Positions 43,753-51,205 are shown, numbered from the stretch's first letter. The stretch: 64,000 nt of DNA from Salinisphaera sp. LB1 (GCF_003177035.1 NZ_CP029488.1:2852001-2916000); one strand, 5' to 3'. The notes: generated by a model not told the origin, from the letters alone. Program-made: numbers and translations.

Positions 43753-44243
43753 TTATCGGCCCTTCAGCAGCCCGGTAAAGAAACGCGTTGCGTTGACCTG
43801 CAGATGGTCGACGTCGTATCCGCCTTCCTGGATCACATAAATTGGTTTGCCGGTCGCCGCCAGCAGCGCGCCCATCTTTTGGAAGCCCTCGGAAGTCACC
43901 GATACCTTGGCTTGCGGGTCTTCGTAGTAGGTGTCGAAGCCGAGGGCGAGGACGATCGCGTCGGCTTCGAACAGCCGGATGGCGGTCAGGGCTTGGTCGA
44001 ATTTTTCGAAGAAGAAGCGCTCGCCTGAACCGTGGGACACGGACAAGTTGAGGTTGAAGCCGCAGCTGCAGACGGCGCCGCGTTCTTCTTCGTAGCCCCT
44101 GACCACGGAATAGAAGTGGGTCGGGTTGCCGTTGATCGAGACATAGAGCACATCGTCTCGCTCCCGGAAGGTTTCCTGCACGCCCTGGCCGTGGTGCATG
44201 TCGGGATCGAGCACGGCGACCTTATCGGAGGTTTCGCGATTAT
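43753..44243 (-). pseudogene. 5'-truncated copy of the acetylpolyamine amidohydrolase-like gene
   Basis: A 153-residue frame from LDPDMHHGQG to the C-terminus is closely similar to the C-terminal part of the gene at 49272-50291, including FEKFDQALTAIRLFEAD and SEGFQKMG. Similarity starts at about 44243 (RETSDKVAVLDPDMH); the N-terminal half is missing, including the GHHARPDAAGG histidine pair. The zinc-binding DxDxHHG is retained, but the protein would not fold as the full enzyme. It is a partial duplication. Confidence 0.85.
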
Positions 44244-44429
44244 TGTGGTCTGTCGGTACGCAATAACAGCAAGCAGCCTACGGTTGAAGCGCCGTCCGGG
44301 CAGTCGTCGGGAAAACTGTGGTCTGACCTTGAGGGTTGACAATGCGCCGTTGCACAGCGTGTGTCCGACATACGCTACGGGGCTCGGCAGTGATGCGCTT
44401 ATCGCTCTGGCGGCCGCCGTTACGAAAGC

Positions 44430-44720
44430 TCAAGCTGATTGGTCAGCAACCGTGCTCGAACTACGGGTGCGAACGCCAAGCAGCAATACCGATGGCTGCC
44501 CTCGGTATTTGCTGTGAGCGACATAATGAGGCGGCATCGGTTGCGTGGTTTCCAGCATTGTGGCCTTGGCGTGCGAATTTTGGGCGCTGCCAACATAGGA
44601 CACATAGAACTTGTAGGCGACTACAGCGAGGATCGCCGCAATGACCAGCACAATCATGAGCTCGATCAAGGTAAAGCCGAGATTTCTGTTTTTTGACCCA
44701 ACTGAATGTTTGTTCATCAT
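44430..44720 (-). pseudogene. type IV pilin-like N-terminal fragment
   Basis: 96 residues. NLGFTLIELMIVLVIAAILA is the prepilin peptidase site and hydrophobic helix of type IV pilins (glycine at -1, glutamate at +5). The similarity continues to about MPPHYVAHSKY and then the reading becomes low-complexity (VRTRSSSTVADQSA) without a pilin C-terminal domain or cysteine pair. It lies next to the truncated deacetylase copy. A short, complete pilin is possible but I consider truncation more likely. No other pilus gene is in the window. Confidence 0.6.
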
Positions 44721-44854
44721 TAAAACGATTTCTGCCGGAGATGGATGACAACGTGTTGGATAATATAATAAAAAACGATCGGTTGGGTCTCGTCCCTACG
44801 GCCGTGGGGCGGCAGCGAAAGCCGGCGCAAGCCGACTGCGCTCCATCCCGGATG

Positions 44855-45394
44855 TCAGTCGAAACCGTAGTCTGGCCCGGGTTGTTTCGAAACTACCGCG
44901 TTCAGCTCGGGCAGCCATGGGATATCGGTGATACCCGGTTCAAAGCCTAATTGCTTGATTAGCGCGGTTATTTGACCTCTATGATGTGTCTGATGGTTGA
45001 AAAAATGAGTAACCAATATCCAAGCGGGTAATATTCTTGCTTTTCCATCAACTTGACTAACGTACTCGAAAGGCTCTCTCAGCCATTCAGGTTGAAGGCT
45101 TTTCGACCAAGTCAGTATTTCTTGGTCCGTTTCCTCTCTGACGCTTCTTAGTTGTTCGTAATCGGCAAACAGCTCTTTACCAATAGTTACGTCTATTTGC
45201 TGACCGCTAAACCTCGCCAACCAAGCTTTATCACCGTAAAGCAGGTGGTTCAAGGTTCCGTGGATGGATTTGAAGAACGCACCTAAGTCCCTTTTCCGAT
45301 CAGTGTCGGGTATCTCGGCACATACAGCATAGAGCTTTTCGTTCATCCAACGATTGTATTGTGCCATTAACTGGTAATGATCCCCTTCGTACAT
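44855..45394 (-). CDS. DinB-family (DfsB-like) four-helix protein
   Basis: 179 residues. YNRWMNEKLYAVCAEI, IHGTLNHLLYGDKAWLARF and VTHFFNHQTHHRGQITALIKQLG are the helices of DinB-fold proteins with the three conserved histidines of the metal site (in LNH and NHQTHH). Such proteins are thiol-dependent transferases or of unknown role; the substrate is unknown. It is the last cassette to the left of the non-cassette break: no attC follows its stop codon, unlike its neighbours. Confidence 0.87.
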   Translation of the reverse strand: MYEGDHYQLMAQYNRWMNEKLYAVCAEIPDTDRKRDLGAFFKSIHGTLNHLLYGDKAWLARFSGQQIDVTIGKELFADYEQLRSVREETDQEILTWSKSLQPEWLREPFEYVSQVDGKARILPAWILVTHFFNHQTHHRGQITALIKQLGFEPGITDIPWLPELNAVVSKQPGPDYGFD

Positions 45395-45413
45395 AACTAA
45401 ACCTTCTTATAGC

Positions 45414-45516
45414 GTCCAACGCCGAAGCTCAGTTGCCGCCGGAGCAGGCGAAGCCTGCGGAGGGAACCCACAGCGCGGCAGCGCTTTGGACGGTCAACTG
45501 CAGCGATCTGTTAGGC
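45414..45516 (-). repeat. attC site 7
   Basis: 103 bases: GTCCAAC core, CGCCGAAGCTCAGTTGCCGC arm, GGTCAACTGCAGCGATCTG arm and core GTTAGGC. A textbook-like site. Confidence 0.85.
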
Positions 45517-45522
45517 CACCAA

Positions 45523-45999
45523 TTAGCCGCAGCGAATCTCGGGCTCACACCTAACCTCAAAATTTACCGAATTGGCAATAAAGCAGAATGAATGTGCTTT
45601 TTTATGTAGGGACCTTGCTAGCTCGCTATCGTCTCCTCCGCCGATGTTAACGATTGGCTTGAGCGTGACTTTTTCGAAATGACCACTGCCGTTTTCGGTC
45701 TCAACCATTCGACCTTCGGCGTTGTCTATGTAATTCGACACCGTAATTCCGGCGTCTGCGCACAGATGTAGATACCAAAGCATATGGCACGCCGATAGCG
45801 AGCCTAGCAAGAGCTCCTCCGGGTTATAGCGCGACGAATTCCCAAGAAACGCGGGGTCCGCCGATCCACCTATTATCGGTTTGTCACCGCATCTTATTTC
45901 ATGGTCGCGCGAGAAGGCGCGATAGTTCTTTGTACCTTCGCCCAAATCCCCGGTCCAGACAACGGTAGCGGAATAATCATGCTCACCTTTCCTCGGCAT
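45523..45999 (-). CDS. OsmC-family peroxide-stress protein
   Basis: 158 residues. EHDYSATVVWTGDLGEGTKNY, FLGNSSRYNPEELLLGSLSACHMLWYLHLC (with the active cysteine in SACH) and KKAHSFCFIANSVN (with the second cysteine) are OsmC features. Members reduce organic hydroperoxides or are general osmotically inducible proteins. It is a complete cassette, with attC 7 after it and attC 8 before it. Confidence 0.88.
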   Translation of the reverse strand: MPRKGEHDYSATVVWTGDLGEGTKNYRAFSRDHEIRCGDKPIIGGSADPAFLGNSSRYNPEELLLGSLSACHMLWYLHLCADAGITVSNYIDNAEGRMVETENGSGHFEKVTLKPIVNIGGGDDSELARSLHKKAHSFCFIANSVNFEVRCEPEIRCG

Positions 46000-46028
46000 C
46001 GATATACCTCCTGCAGATCAAGTGATTC

Positions 46029-46131
46029 GCCGAACGCCGAAGCTTAGTTGCCGCCGGAGCAGGCGAGGCCTGCGGAGGGAACCCGCAGCGCGGCAGCGCT
46101 TCGGGCGGTCAACTGCAGAGCTTCGTTACGT
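46029..46131 (-). repeat. attC site 8
   Basis: 103 bases with GCCGAAC core, arms CGCCGAAGCTTAGTTGCCGC / GGTCAACTGCAGAGCTT and core GTTACGT (46125-46131). Very similar to attC 7. Confidence 0.85.
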
Positions 46132-46704
46132 GTTTGGAAGACGGCTGCCATTCTCATCAGCCTCAACTAGCGCGTCCCTAATTCGAATTATTTCTGTCGT
46201 AATTGGCGTCATATTGTGATCTTCATTGAGAAGTCTGAATTCACCCGTATCTGTAAAAAACGCTCGAAACAAGTGGCCAGGCACGCCGTCTTCGATAGGT
46301 TTCGGTCCTACATATTCAGGGATCACGACACCAACAATGCCATTACTTAAATAACGATCTAACCTCTCATCGAAGTGTTCAATTGAGTTTCTGAGATCTC
46401 GAGAGTACGTCGGATTACTTTCATCAATTGCCAAAGCTTGACGTAATTGGGCGCCGCGATCTTGGTGACCGCTTCGAACCGGCCAGAAGTAGCGCGAAAG
46501 CGCCGCGGCATGAACAATAATGTTCTGCATATCGTTTAAGATGCCCCGAGTGATATCTCGGTCAACACCATTCTCGAACGAATCGTTTGGAATATTTTCG
46601 AAAGCGTGAGAACTTCGCACAATCGAAAGAAAAGCCGACTGAGCGTTGAACAACATTCCGTGGATGTAAAACGCCTCGTAGGCCGGCTCAATCGTATCTG
46701 CCAT
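46126..46704 (-). CDS. cassette protein with HEPN-type RNSIEH motif
   Basis: 192 residues (from the second of two adjacent ATGs). All-helical, with the sequence DLRNSIEHFDERLDRYL near the middle. Arg-four residues-His (RNSIEH) is the catalytic Rx4-6H motif of HEPN ribonuclease-fold domains, and the surrounding pattern fits. The rest (MMADTIEPAYEAFYIHGML, DMQNIIVHAAALSRYFWP) is helical and unassigned. No toxin partner such as an MNT or nucleotidyltransferase gene is adjacent. The TAA stop sits in the attC 8 core. Confidence 0.65.
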   Translation of the reverse strand: MADTIEPAYEAFYIHGMLFNAQSAFLSIVRSSHAFENIPNDSFENGVDRDITRGILNDMQNIIVHAAALSRYFWPVRSGHQDRGAQLRQALAIDESNPTYSRDLRNSIEHFDERLDRYLSNGIVGVVIPEYVGPKPIEDGVPGHLFRAFFTDTGEFRLLNEDHNMTPITTEIIRIRDALVEADENGSRLPNT

Positions 46705-46728
46705 CACGCCCTCGCCTAAACTCTAGCT

Positions 46729-46788
46729 ACATAACGCCGATGCTCAGGCGCCGCCTGTAAGGCGGTCGCCTGCAGCAACTTGTTCGGT
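46729..46788 (-). repeat. attC site 9, short
   Basis: 60 bases: ACATAAC core, GCCGATGCTCAGGCGCCGCC arm, GGCGGTCGCCTGCAGCAACTT arm and core GTTCGGT. The gene upstream ends inside it. Confidence 0.75.
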
Positions 46789-47316
46789 CTCATTTGTCCG
46801 AACGCTGCCTTCGTAGATTTCCCAGTGATACAGAATTGTGGCAAGCACTCCACCAAGAATGACCCGGTGACCCCGCTCCATGTCATCAAAGTGTTCATGG
46901 CCATAACGCATAGCGGTATAGATTCGGCCCGACGCCGCCAACAACAGTGTCCTTCTACCGTCAGCTGCGAAGCCACCTTGCTCAAGCGCCGCCAGGTAAT
47001 CGGAAGGCGTTAAACGGCTGCCCGCTTCGCTAAGCCAGCTACCGCCCTTCTTTCGGATATTCCAATTCGAATTTTTTTGGACATGTTCAGCCAGAACATC
47101 TTCTATGTCGTGGTACACGAGGGGCGGGCTTATGGTCGCTAATCGGTCAACCAAATGGTTTAGAGGCCACGCAAAACTATCCGGCTCATCTAGGTAACGA
47201 CCTGTTTCCGGATCTATTTGGAGTTCCCAATTACTGCGAATAAATGACAGAGGACGGAGAATTTCATACTCCAAGTAAGCGCTGGGCTTAAAAAACTCTA
47301 TAACCGATCTGTCCAT
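46744..47316 (-). CDS. cassette protein of unknown function, 190 residues
   Basis: No family recognised. Contains SYLEYEILRPLSFIRSN-like aromatic stretches and DDMERGHRVILGGVLATILYHWEIYEGS, probably a soluble helical protein. The C-terminal dozen codons and stop lie within attC 9. It sits between the two HEPN-motif cassettes. Confidence 0.55.
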   Translation of the reverse strand: MDRSVIEFFKPSAYLEYEILRPLSFIRSNWELQIDPETGRYLDEPDSFAWPLNHLVDRLATISPPLVYHDIEDVLAEHVQKNSNWNIRKKGGSWLSEAGSRLTPSDYLAALEQGGFAADGRRTLLLAASGRIYTAMRYGHEHFDDMERGHRVILGGVLATILYHWEIYEGSVRTNETEQVAAGDRLTGGA

Positions 47317-47333
47317 GTGTTGGCACGCAGTCT

Positions 47334-47408
47334 ACCGAACGCCGAAGCTCAGTTGCCGGCCGAAGCGCGGCAGCGCTTTGGACGGTCAACTGCAGCGATT
47401 CGTTATGT
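47334..47408 (-). repeat. attC site 10
   Basis: 75 bases: ACCGAAC core, CGAAGCTCAGTTGCCGGCC arm, GGTCAACTGCAGCGATTC arm and core GTTATGT containing the next stop codon. Confidence 0.85.
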
Positions 47409-48227
47409 TCGCTCATACCGAGCATAAGAAACCTGTTGGTCAATGTTTGCGATGAATGCTCCGGCCAACTTCGCCAGCTCCAAAACCTCCTCTTTGCTAG
47501 TGTTGATTTTGTCCTTTTGCGTCGTATAGCCGTTCCGATGGACGCAGTCGTGACGCTTGCTAACCGCCTGGTAGAGCCATTTATGATCGCCAAACTCAAT
47601 GCCCAATACGTTAGCGTATAAATTGTTTACCTTCGCAATGTTGTGGTAAATGATCGCACTTAGGTGCTTCGCAACGGTAAAGCGTAGCTTGTCATATTGA
47701 GTGAAAATATCAGCCAGCGAGAATTTCATTTTAGAGAGCTCAGGATCGGTTTCGACTAAACGACGCAAGTTGGCGTCCGAGTTCATCACTTCATGAATCA
47801 GTACTGACGATAGGTAGGTTTCGATTAGCGTCACCGCTTGGACATGCAGAAGATTAAATAACGTCCGATGGGCAGAATCGGGCGCGGACAGTTCTGCTAG
47901 AAGGACGATTTGCCTCATCTCCAATTCAAAGTCATCACACTGGTCAGTCGATGCGATGATTTCTGATATTTCATTGTCGTCTGGATATTGTGCTACGTCG
48001 AAGGTTACCTGGACTGCCCCTTCTATCTCGACATCAACATCAAAATAGGTGTTACGTACGCAAACATCGAAGTCTTTAGTGCAAGCATCGCAGAAGGCCG
48101 AATCCCACTGTTCTTGTGTACTGTCAGAATGGCGCTCTGCCATGAGATTAGGAGGCGGCACTGGCGAGACCAGTACAACTTGTGCTCCACATGGACAAGT
48201 AAACTCTATGTGCGCTTCAGCATTCAT
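47403..48227 (-). CDS. zinc-ribbon plus HEPN-motif cassette protein
   Basis: 274 residues from ATG 48227. The N-terminus carries two cysteine pairs (FTCPCGAQ and FCDACTKDF) that form a probable zinc ribbon, followed by a beta-rich part (YFDVDVEIEGAVQVTFDV). The C-terminal half is all helical and ends in a HEPN-type motif, SKRHDCVHRNGY (Arg-four residues-His), preceded by AVTLIETYLSSVLIHE. HEPN domains are usually RNases in toxins, CRISPR effectors and abortive-infection systems. The fusion with a zinc ribbon is unusual to me. It is the largest intact cassette of the array. Confidence 0.7.
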   Translation of the reverse strand: MNAEAHIEFTCPCGAQVVLVSPVPPPNLMAERHSDSTQEQWDSAFCDACTKDFDVCVRNTYFDVDVEIEGAVQVTFDVAQYPDDNEISEIIASTDQCDDFELEMRQIVLLAELSAPDSAHRTLFNLLHVQAVTLIETYLSSVLIHEVMNSDANLRRLVETDPELSKMKFSLADIFTQYDKLRFTVAKHLSAIIYHNIAKVNNLYANVLGIEFGDHKWLYQAVSKRHDCVHRNGYTTQKDKINTSKEEVLELAKLAGAFIANIDQQVSYARYERT

Positions 48228-48248
48228 CGGCGTCACTTTTGCTGAGAG

Positions 48249-48310
48249 ACATAAGGCCCAAGCTCAGTTGTCGCCACGCAGTGGCGATCAACTGCAGCGA
48301 TTCGTTAGGT
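48249..48310 (-). repeat. attC site 11, short
   Basis: 62 bases: ACATAAG core, GCCCAAGCTCAGTTGTCGCC arm, GGCGATCAACTGCAGCGATTC arm and core GTTAGGT. Almost no loop. Confidence 0.8.
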
Positions 48311-48751
48311 TCCACCTTCAAGCGTACCTATGCCTCTTAGGATACCCTCCAAGCCGGACGCGGCATCAATCTGGTTATATGAGTTATCAATCGAGTTTCC
48401 ATTGCCACCATACGTTGCGCCGAGGCAGTTGTGCAGCTGGCAAAGTTTCTTAGCTCGATCGTACGTGTCTGGGTAAAGGTCTCTATTCTTTTCAAGAAAC
48501 GCCAGCGCCGCTTGAGCAAAACCTACTTCGGAATAGCTTCTTCTATTTCCCACAAGGGTGGACGCGGCACGCTCAACGTCATGCACTCGTTGGGTCTGCT
48601 GCCAATACCAAATAGTGAGGCCGGCAAGTACCGTGATCGCCGCTCCATAAATTCCGTGGAGTAGTCGCTGGTTTCGTGTCTGCAGAGGCAGGGCTACGCC
48701 AATAATCGACGCCACCGACCCAATTATCCCGAGAACTGCGATTAAGCTCAT
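48305..48751 (-). CDS. small membrane protein, unknown function
   Basis: 148 residues with two N-terminal membrane segments (about 2-22 and 33-50) and a soluble helical C-terminal part with YSEVGFAQAALAFLEKNRDLYPDTYDRAKKL. No family recognised. Stop codon in the attC 11 core. Membrane-anchored cassette products without homologues are frequent in integron arrays, so nothing more can be inferred. Confidence 0.6.
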   Translation of the reverse strand: MSLIAVLGIIGSVASIIGVALPLQTRNQRLLHGIYGAAITVLAGLTIWYWQQTQRVHDVERAASTLVGNRRSYSEVGFAQAALAFLEKNRDLYPDTYDRAKKLCQLHNCLGATYGGNGNSIDNSYNQIDAASGLEGILRGIGTLEGGT

Positions 48752-48758
48752 GTAATTG

Positions 48759-48833
48759 ACCTAACGCCGAAGCTCAGTTGCCGCCCGAAGCGCGCCAGCG
48801 CTTTGGGCGGTCAACTGCAGCGATTTGTTGGGT
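48759..48833 (-). repeat. attC site 12
   Basis: 75 bases: ACCTAAC core, CGCCGAAGCTCAGTTGCCGCC arm, GGGCGGTCAACTGCAGCGATTT arm and core GTTGGGT. One of the best-preserved sites. Confidence 0.88.
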
Positions 48834-48834
48834 A

Positions 48835-49062
48835 TCAACGCTCTTTCCTCGCGTATCTTCTGCCCACGTTGCGTTTAATGAAGGAATTAAGGCCTTCTCC
48901 GGCCCGAGCTAATTGCTTCATTGTTTCAACATCGCTTAGACCAGTGCTAGTCGCGGTATAAAGGTAGATAGCGCCGTCGGAAAATTGCACTCTAATGAAA
49001 TCAGCGCCAATTTCATAGCCAACGACACCCGAGTCGTTATCGATATCTGCGTATCGTTCCAT
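48835..49062 (-). CDS. KTSC-domain-like small protein
   Basis: 75 residues. SGVVGYEIGADFIRVQFSDGAIYLYT followed by GEGLNSFIKRNV resembles the KTSC domain pattern (a beta-hairpin, then the GLNxFI helix). KTSC domains occur in lysyl-tRNA-synthetase-associated and phage/plasmid proteins and have no established activity. This is the cassette nearest to the expected attI side of the array. The match is approximate. Confidence 0.6.
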   Translation of the reverse strand: MERYADIDNDSGVVGYEIGADFIRVQFSDGAIYLYTATSTGLSDVETMKQLARAGEGLNSFIKRNVGRRYARKER

Positions 49063-49085
49063 GTACTTCTCTCTTTTTCAGATTT

Positions 49086-49092
49086 ATCCAAC
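49086..49092 (-). other. orphan attC/attI-type core at the array's right end
   Basis: ATCCAAC (GTTGGAT on the minus strand) followed by GCC has the same shape as the left ends of attC sites, but the arms continue for only a few bases. It marks where the cassette array was cut from its integrase side. The rest of 49093-49271 shows no gene. Confidence 0.6.
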
Positions 49093-49271
49093 GCCAAGTA
49101 TACGGCCGAAAGTAGGGATAGCGCTTATCCCGCACTTCGCATATCAGGACATGCCGGCGCGTAAAATCAGTAGCTTGTGTACAATTCGTCATGCTATGTC
49201 GCCCGAGCGTTCATACAACTACGAAAACGCCCGATTCTCGGTTTGAGCCACTTCGAACGCATTGCATTGGT

Positions 49272-50291
49272 TCAACGTAACGAGTCAGTCAGCAGACCGC
49301 TGAAGAAGTGCGTGGCGTTGATCTCGAGGTGATCGACGTCGTAACCACCTTCCTGAATCACGCAGATGGGCTTGCCGGTTTCGGCCAGTAGTTTGCCCAT
49401 CTTCTGGAAGCCTTCGGAGGTGACGGACACCTTGGCCTGCGGGTCTTCGTAGTAGGTATCGAAGCCCAGGGCCACGACGATGACGTCGGCCTCGAACAGG
49501 CGGATGGCGGTGAGGGCTTGGTCGAATTTTTCGAAGAAGAAGCTCTCGCTGGAACCGTGCGGCATGGGCAGGTTGAGGTTGAAGCCGTAGCCGCGGCCGG
49601 CGCCGCGTTCTTCTTCGTAGCCGCTGACGACGGGATAGAAGTTGGTGGGATCGCCGTGGATGGAGACGTAGAGCACGTCGCCGCGTTCCCAGAAGATTTC
49701 CTGCACGCCCTGGCCGTGGTGCATGTCGGGATCGAGCACGGCGACCTTGTCGTAGGTTTCGCGCAGGTAATTGGCGGCGATGGCGGCGTTGTTGAGGAAG
49801 CAGAAGCCGCCGGCGGCGTCCGGGCGGGCGTGGTGGCCCGGCGGGCGGCAGACGGCGTAGGCGGCTTTCTGGCCGGCGGCGATATCGTCGGCGGCGGATA
49901 GGGCGCACTGGGCGCTGGTGTAGGCGGCTTTCCAGGTATTCGGCCCGATGGGCGAGCTGCCGTCGGCGATATAGAAGGCGGTTTCGGCGAGGATGCCTTT
50001 CATCGGATTGCCTTCGCGCACGTAGATGTTGGACATCACTTCCTCGCCCCAGTCTTCCGGCCAGCGGCGGTGGGCGGATTCCAGATAGCGCAGATAGCCC
50101 ATGTCGTGCACGGCCGAGATCGGGTTCATGCCGTGGTCGCGCGGTGTGTCGAGCTCGACGTCCAGGCCTTTCAGCGCGGCCAGCAGGGGCGGAATACGCG
50201 CCGGCACTTCCTGCGGCGAGCGCATGGCGCCGCGGGTGAGGTAGCTCTTGGGGTGGTGCTGGTTCTGGGTTTCGTCGAAGTAGGCTTTCAC
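49272..50291 (-). CDS. acetylpolyamine amidohydrolase-like histone-deacetylase-family enzyme
   Basis: 339 residues from a GTG at 50291 (VKAYFDETQNQHH). Class II-type zinc deacetylase. It has QHHPKSYLTRGAM at the N-terminus, the histidine pair in RPPGHHARPDAAGGFCFLNN (about residues 150-155), the zinc ligands in VLDPDMHHGQG, a third Asp in GFDTYYEDP and the tyrosine in EGGYDVD. Length and start match acetylpolyamine amidohydrolases, which remove acetyl from acetylputrescine or related. A 5'-truncated copy is at 43753-44243, 5 kb away. The array ends next to it. The longest frame to 50432 includes unconserved residues. Confidence 0.88.
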   Translation of the reverse strand: MKAYFDETQNQHHPKSYLTRGAMRSPQEVPARIPPLLAALKGLDVELDTPRDHGMNPISAVHDMGYLRYLESAHRRWPEDWGEEVMSNIYVREGNPMKGILAETAFYIADGSSPIGPNTWKAAYTSAQCALSAADDIAAGQKAAYAVCRPPGHHARPDAAGGFCFLNNAAIAANYLRETYDKVAVLDPDMHHGQGVQEIFWERGDVLYVSIHGDPTNFYPVVSGYEEERGAGRGYGFNLNLPMPHGSSESFFFEKFDQALTAIRLFEADVIVVALGFDTYYEDPQAKVSVTSEGFQKMGKLLAETGKPICVIQEGGYDVDHLEINATHFFSGLLTDSLR

Positions 50292-50604
50292 TGGGCTGGT
50301 CCGTTGCCGAGGTGGATGGGCGGCCGTGCTCGGTTGGCCGCTGAATGAAGCGTCTGTCGGCAACATACGCTTTGGGTGTTTGGGGCTGCAATGGGGTGGT
50401 TGGGCCCGCGGTTTAATTGCGTGGCGAAACACTGAGTCGTGGGCGTTTCGACGGTTCGGATGTTGCCTTGATGACGGGCTTAGGATTCGGGTTCGCGCTG
50501 TTGGTGTGCTGTAGCCCTGGCTTGGTTATCGGCGGGGCGGCTCGGTGGGGCGTTTTGGTTCAGGTCGCGGGGTGGGGGAGAGTTTGGTTTCGCGCTGCAG
50601 CGCG
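50292..50604. other. 313-base spacer upstream of the deacetylase gene
   Basis: No gene is supported. It should hold the deacetylase promoter on the minus strand. The right end (CGCGCTGCAGCGCG, 50591-50604) is a palindrome touching the hairpin-ended repeat. Confidence 0.4.
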
Positions 50605-51062
50605 AGTCACTTTCGTTTGCTTGTCCAAACGAAAGTAACCAAAGGAAAGGACACCCTGTCTTGCGCCGATGCTTCGCATCGGTGCCCTGCGCGGCTCCGG
50701 CCGAAAGCGGACGGCCGGAAACTCGCCGCGCTGCGTGCGACTCAAACATCCGGCCGTCTTTTTCGCTTTCGGCCTCCACTGCTCGGCGCTGCGCCCAAGG
50801 GCACCCGAATACAGACACGGCGCGCGAGGTCTGGGTGTGGGTGTCTGTATTGTTTCCCGTCTGAGACGACGGAGACGCGCAGCGGCGACGGGTGTCCGGC
50901 GCACTGCGCCGGTGCGGCCAGCCTGTTTGAGCGTCGCCAAAGCGACGCGAGTTCTGGCCGCATCCTGTCGTCGCGAGCATCGGAGTGCACCGGCGCAGCC
51001 GGCGCCGAGGCGGGTGTCTTTTCCTTTGGTTACTTTCGTTTGGACAAGCAAACGAAAGGGAG
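50605..51062. repeat. 458-base dispersed repeat with ~50-base hairpin-forming inverted ends
   Basis: The left end ACTTTCGTTTG-CTTGTC-CAAACGAAAGT (50609-50636) is itself a hairpin and is followed by AACCAAAGGAAAGGACACC. The reverse complement of both, with minor differences, ends the element at 51013-51060. The inside is GC-rich with further short palindromes and no convincing gene, although open frames up to 294 codons cross it. A second, inverted and degenerate copy is at 58205-58490 and a fragment at 33027-33113. Confidence 0.75.
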
Positions 51063-51205
51063 TCGTACATCAGTGCGAAACCCCAAGCCGGATGCATTCG
51101 GAATAGCTGATGCAGTACGCCTTAGAGGCGCAGCCTCCGGGGAATCACAACGCTTTTTCCAATCGAGCGTAGTAAACCCAACCAGACAATCCCGAAAACA
51201 GACAC

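Larger units (their letters stand above)
37615..49092 (-). mobile_element. integron cassette cluster without integrase (CALIN)
   Basis: About fifteen small genes, all read on the minus strand, alternate with attC-like sites of 60-111 bases. Several attC sites share nearly the same arms on the + strand (AACGCCGAAGCTCAGTTGCC and GGTCAACTGCAGCGAT) and end in a core of the form GTTRRRY. Gene order and orientation place the integrase/attI side at the right, near 49.09 kb, but no tyrosine recombinase gene is present there or anywhere in the window. A 2.8 kb non-cassette segment (42005-44854) divides the array. Codon use and GC content in several cassettes are clearly lower than in the flanking genes. 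Confidence 0.88.

Noticed and set aside
43529-43840. 103-codon open frame on the plus strand between the J-domain gene and the deacetylase fragment
   Set aside because: No homology pattern, overlaps the deacetylase fragment antisense, and no ribosome site.
37616-49092. CRISPR array or VNTR explanation for the regular repeats at 45-49 kb
   Set aside because: Repeats are 60-103 bases, inverted, separated by complete genes and vary inside; this fits attC sites, not CRISPR repeats.
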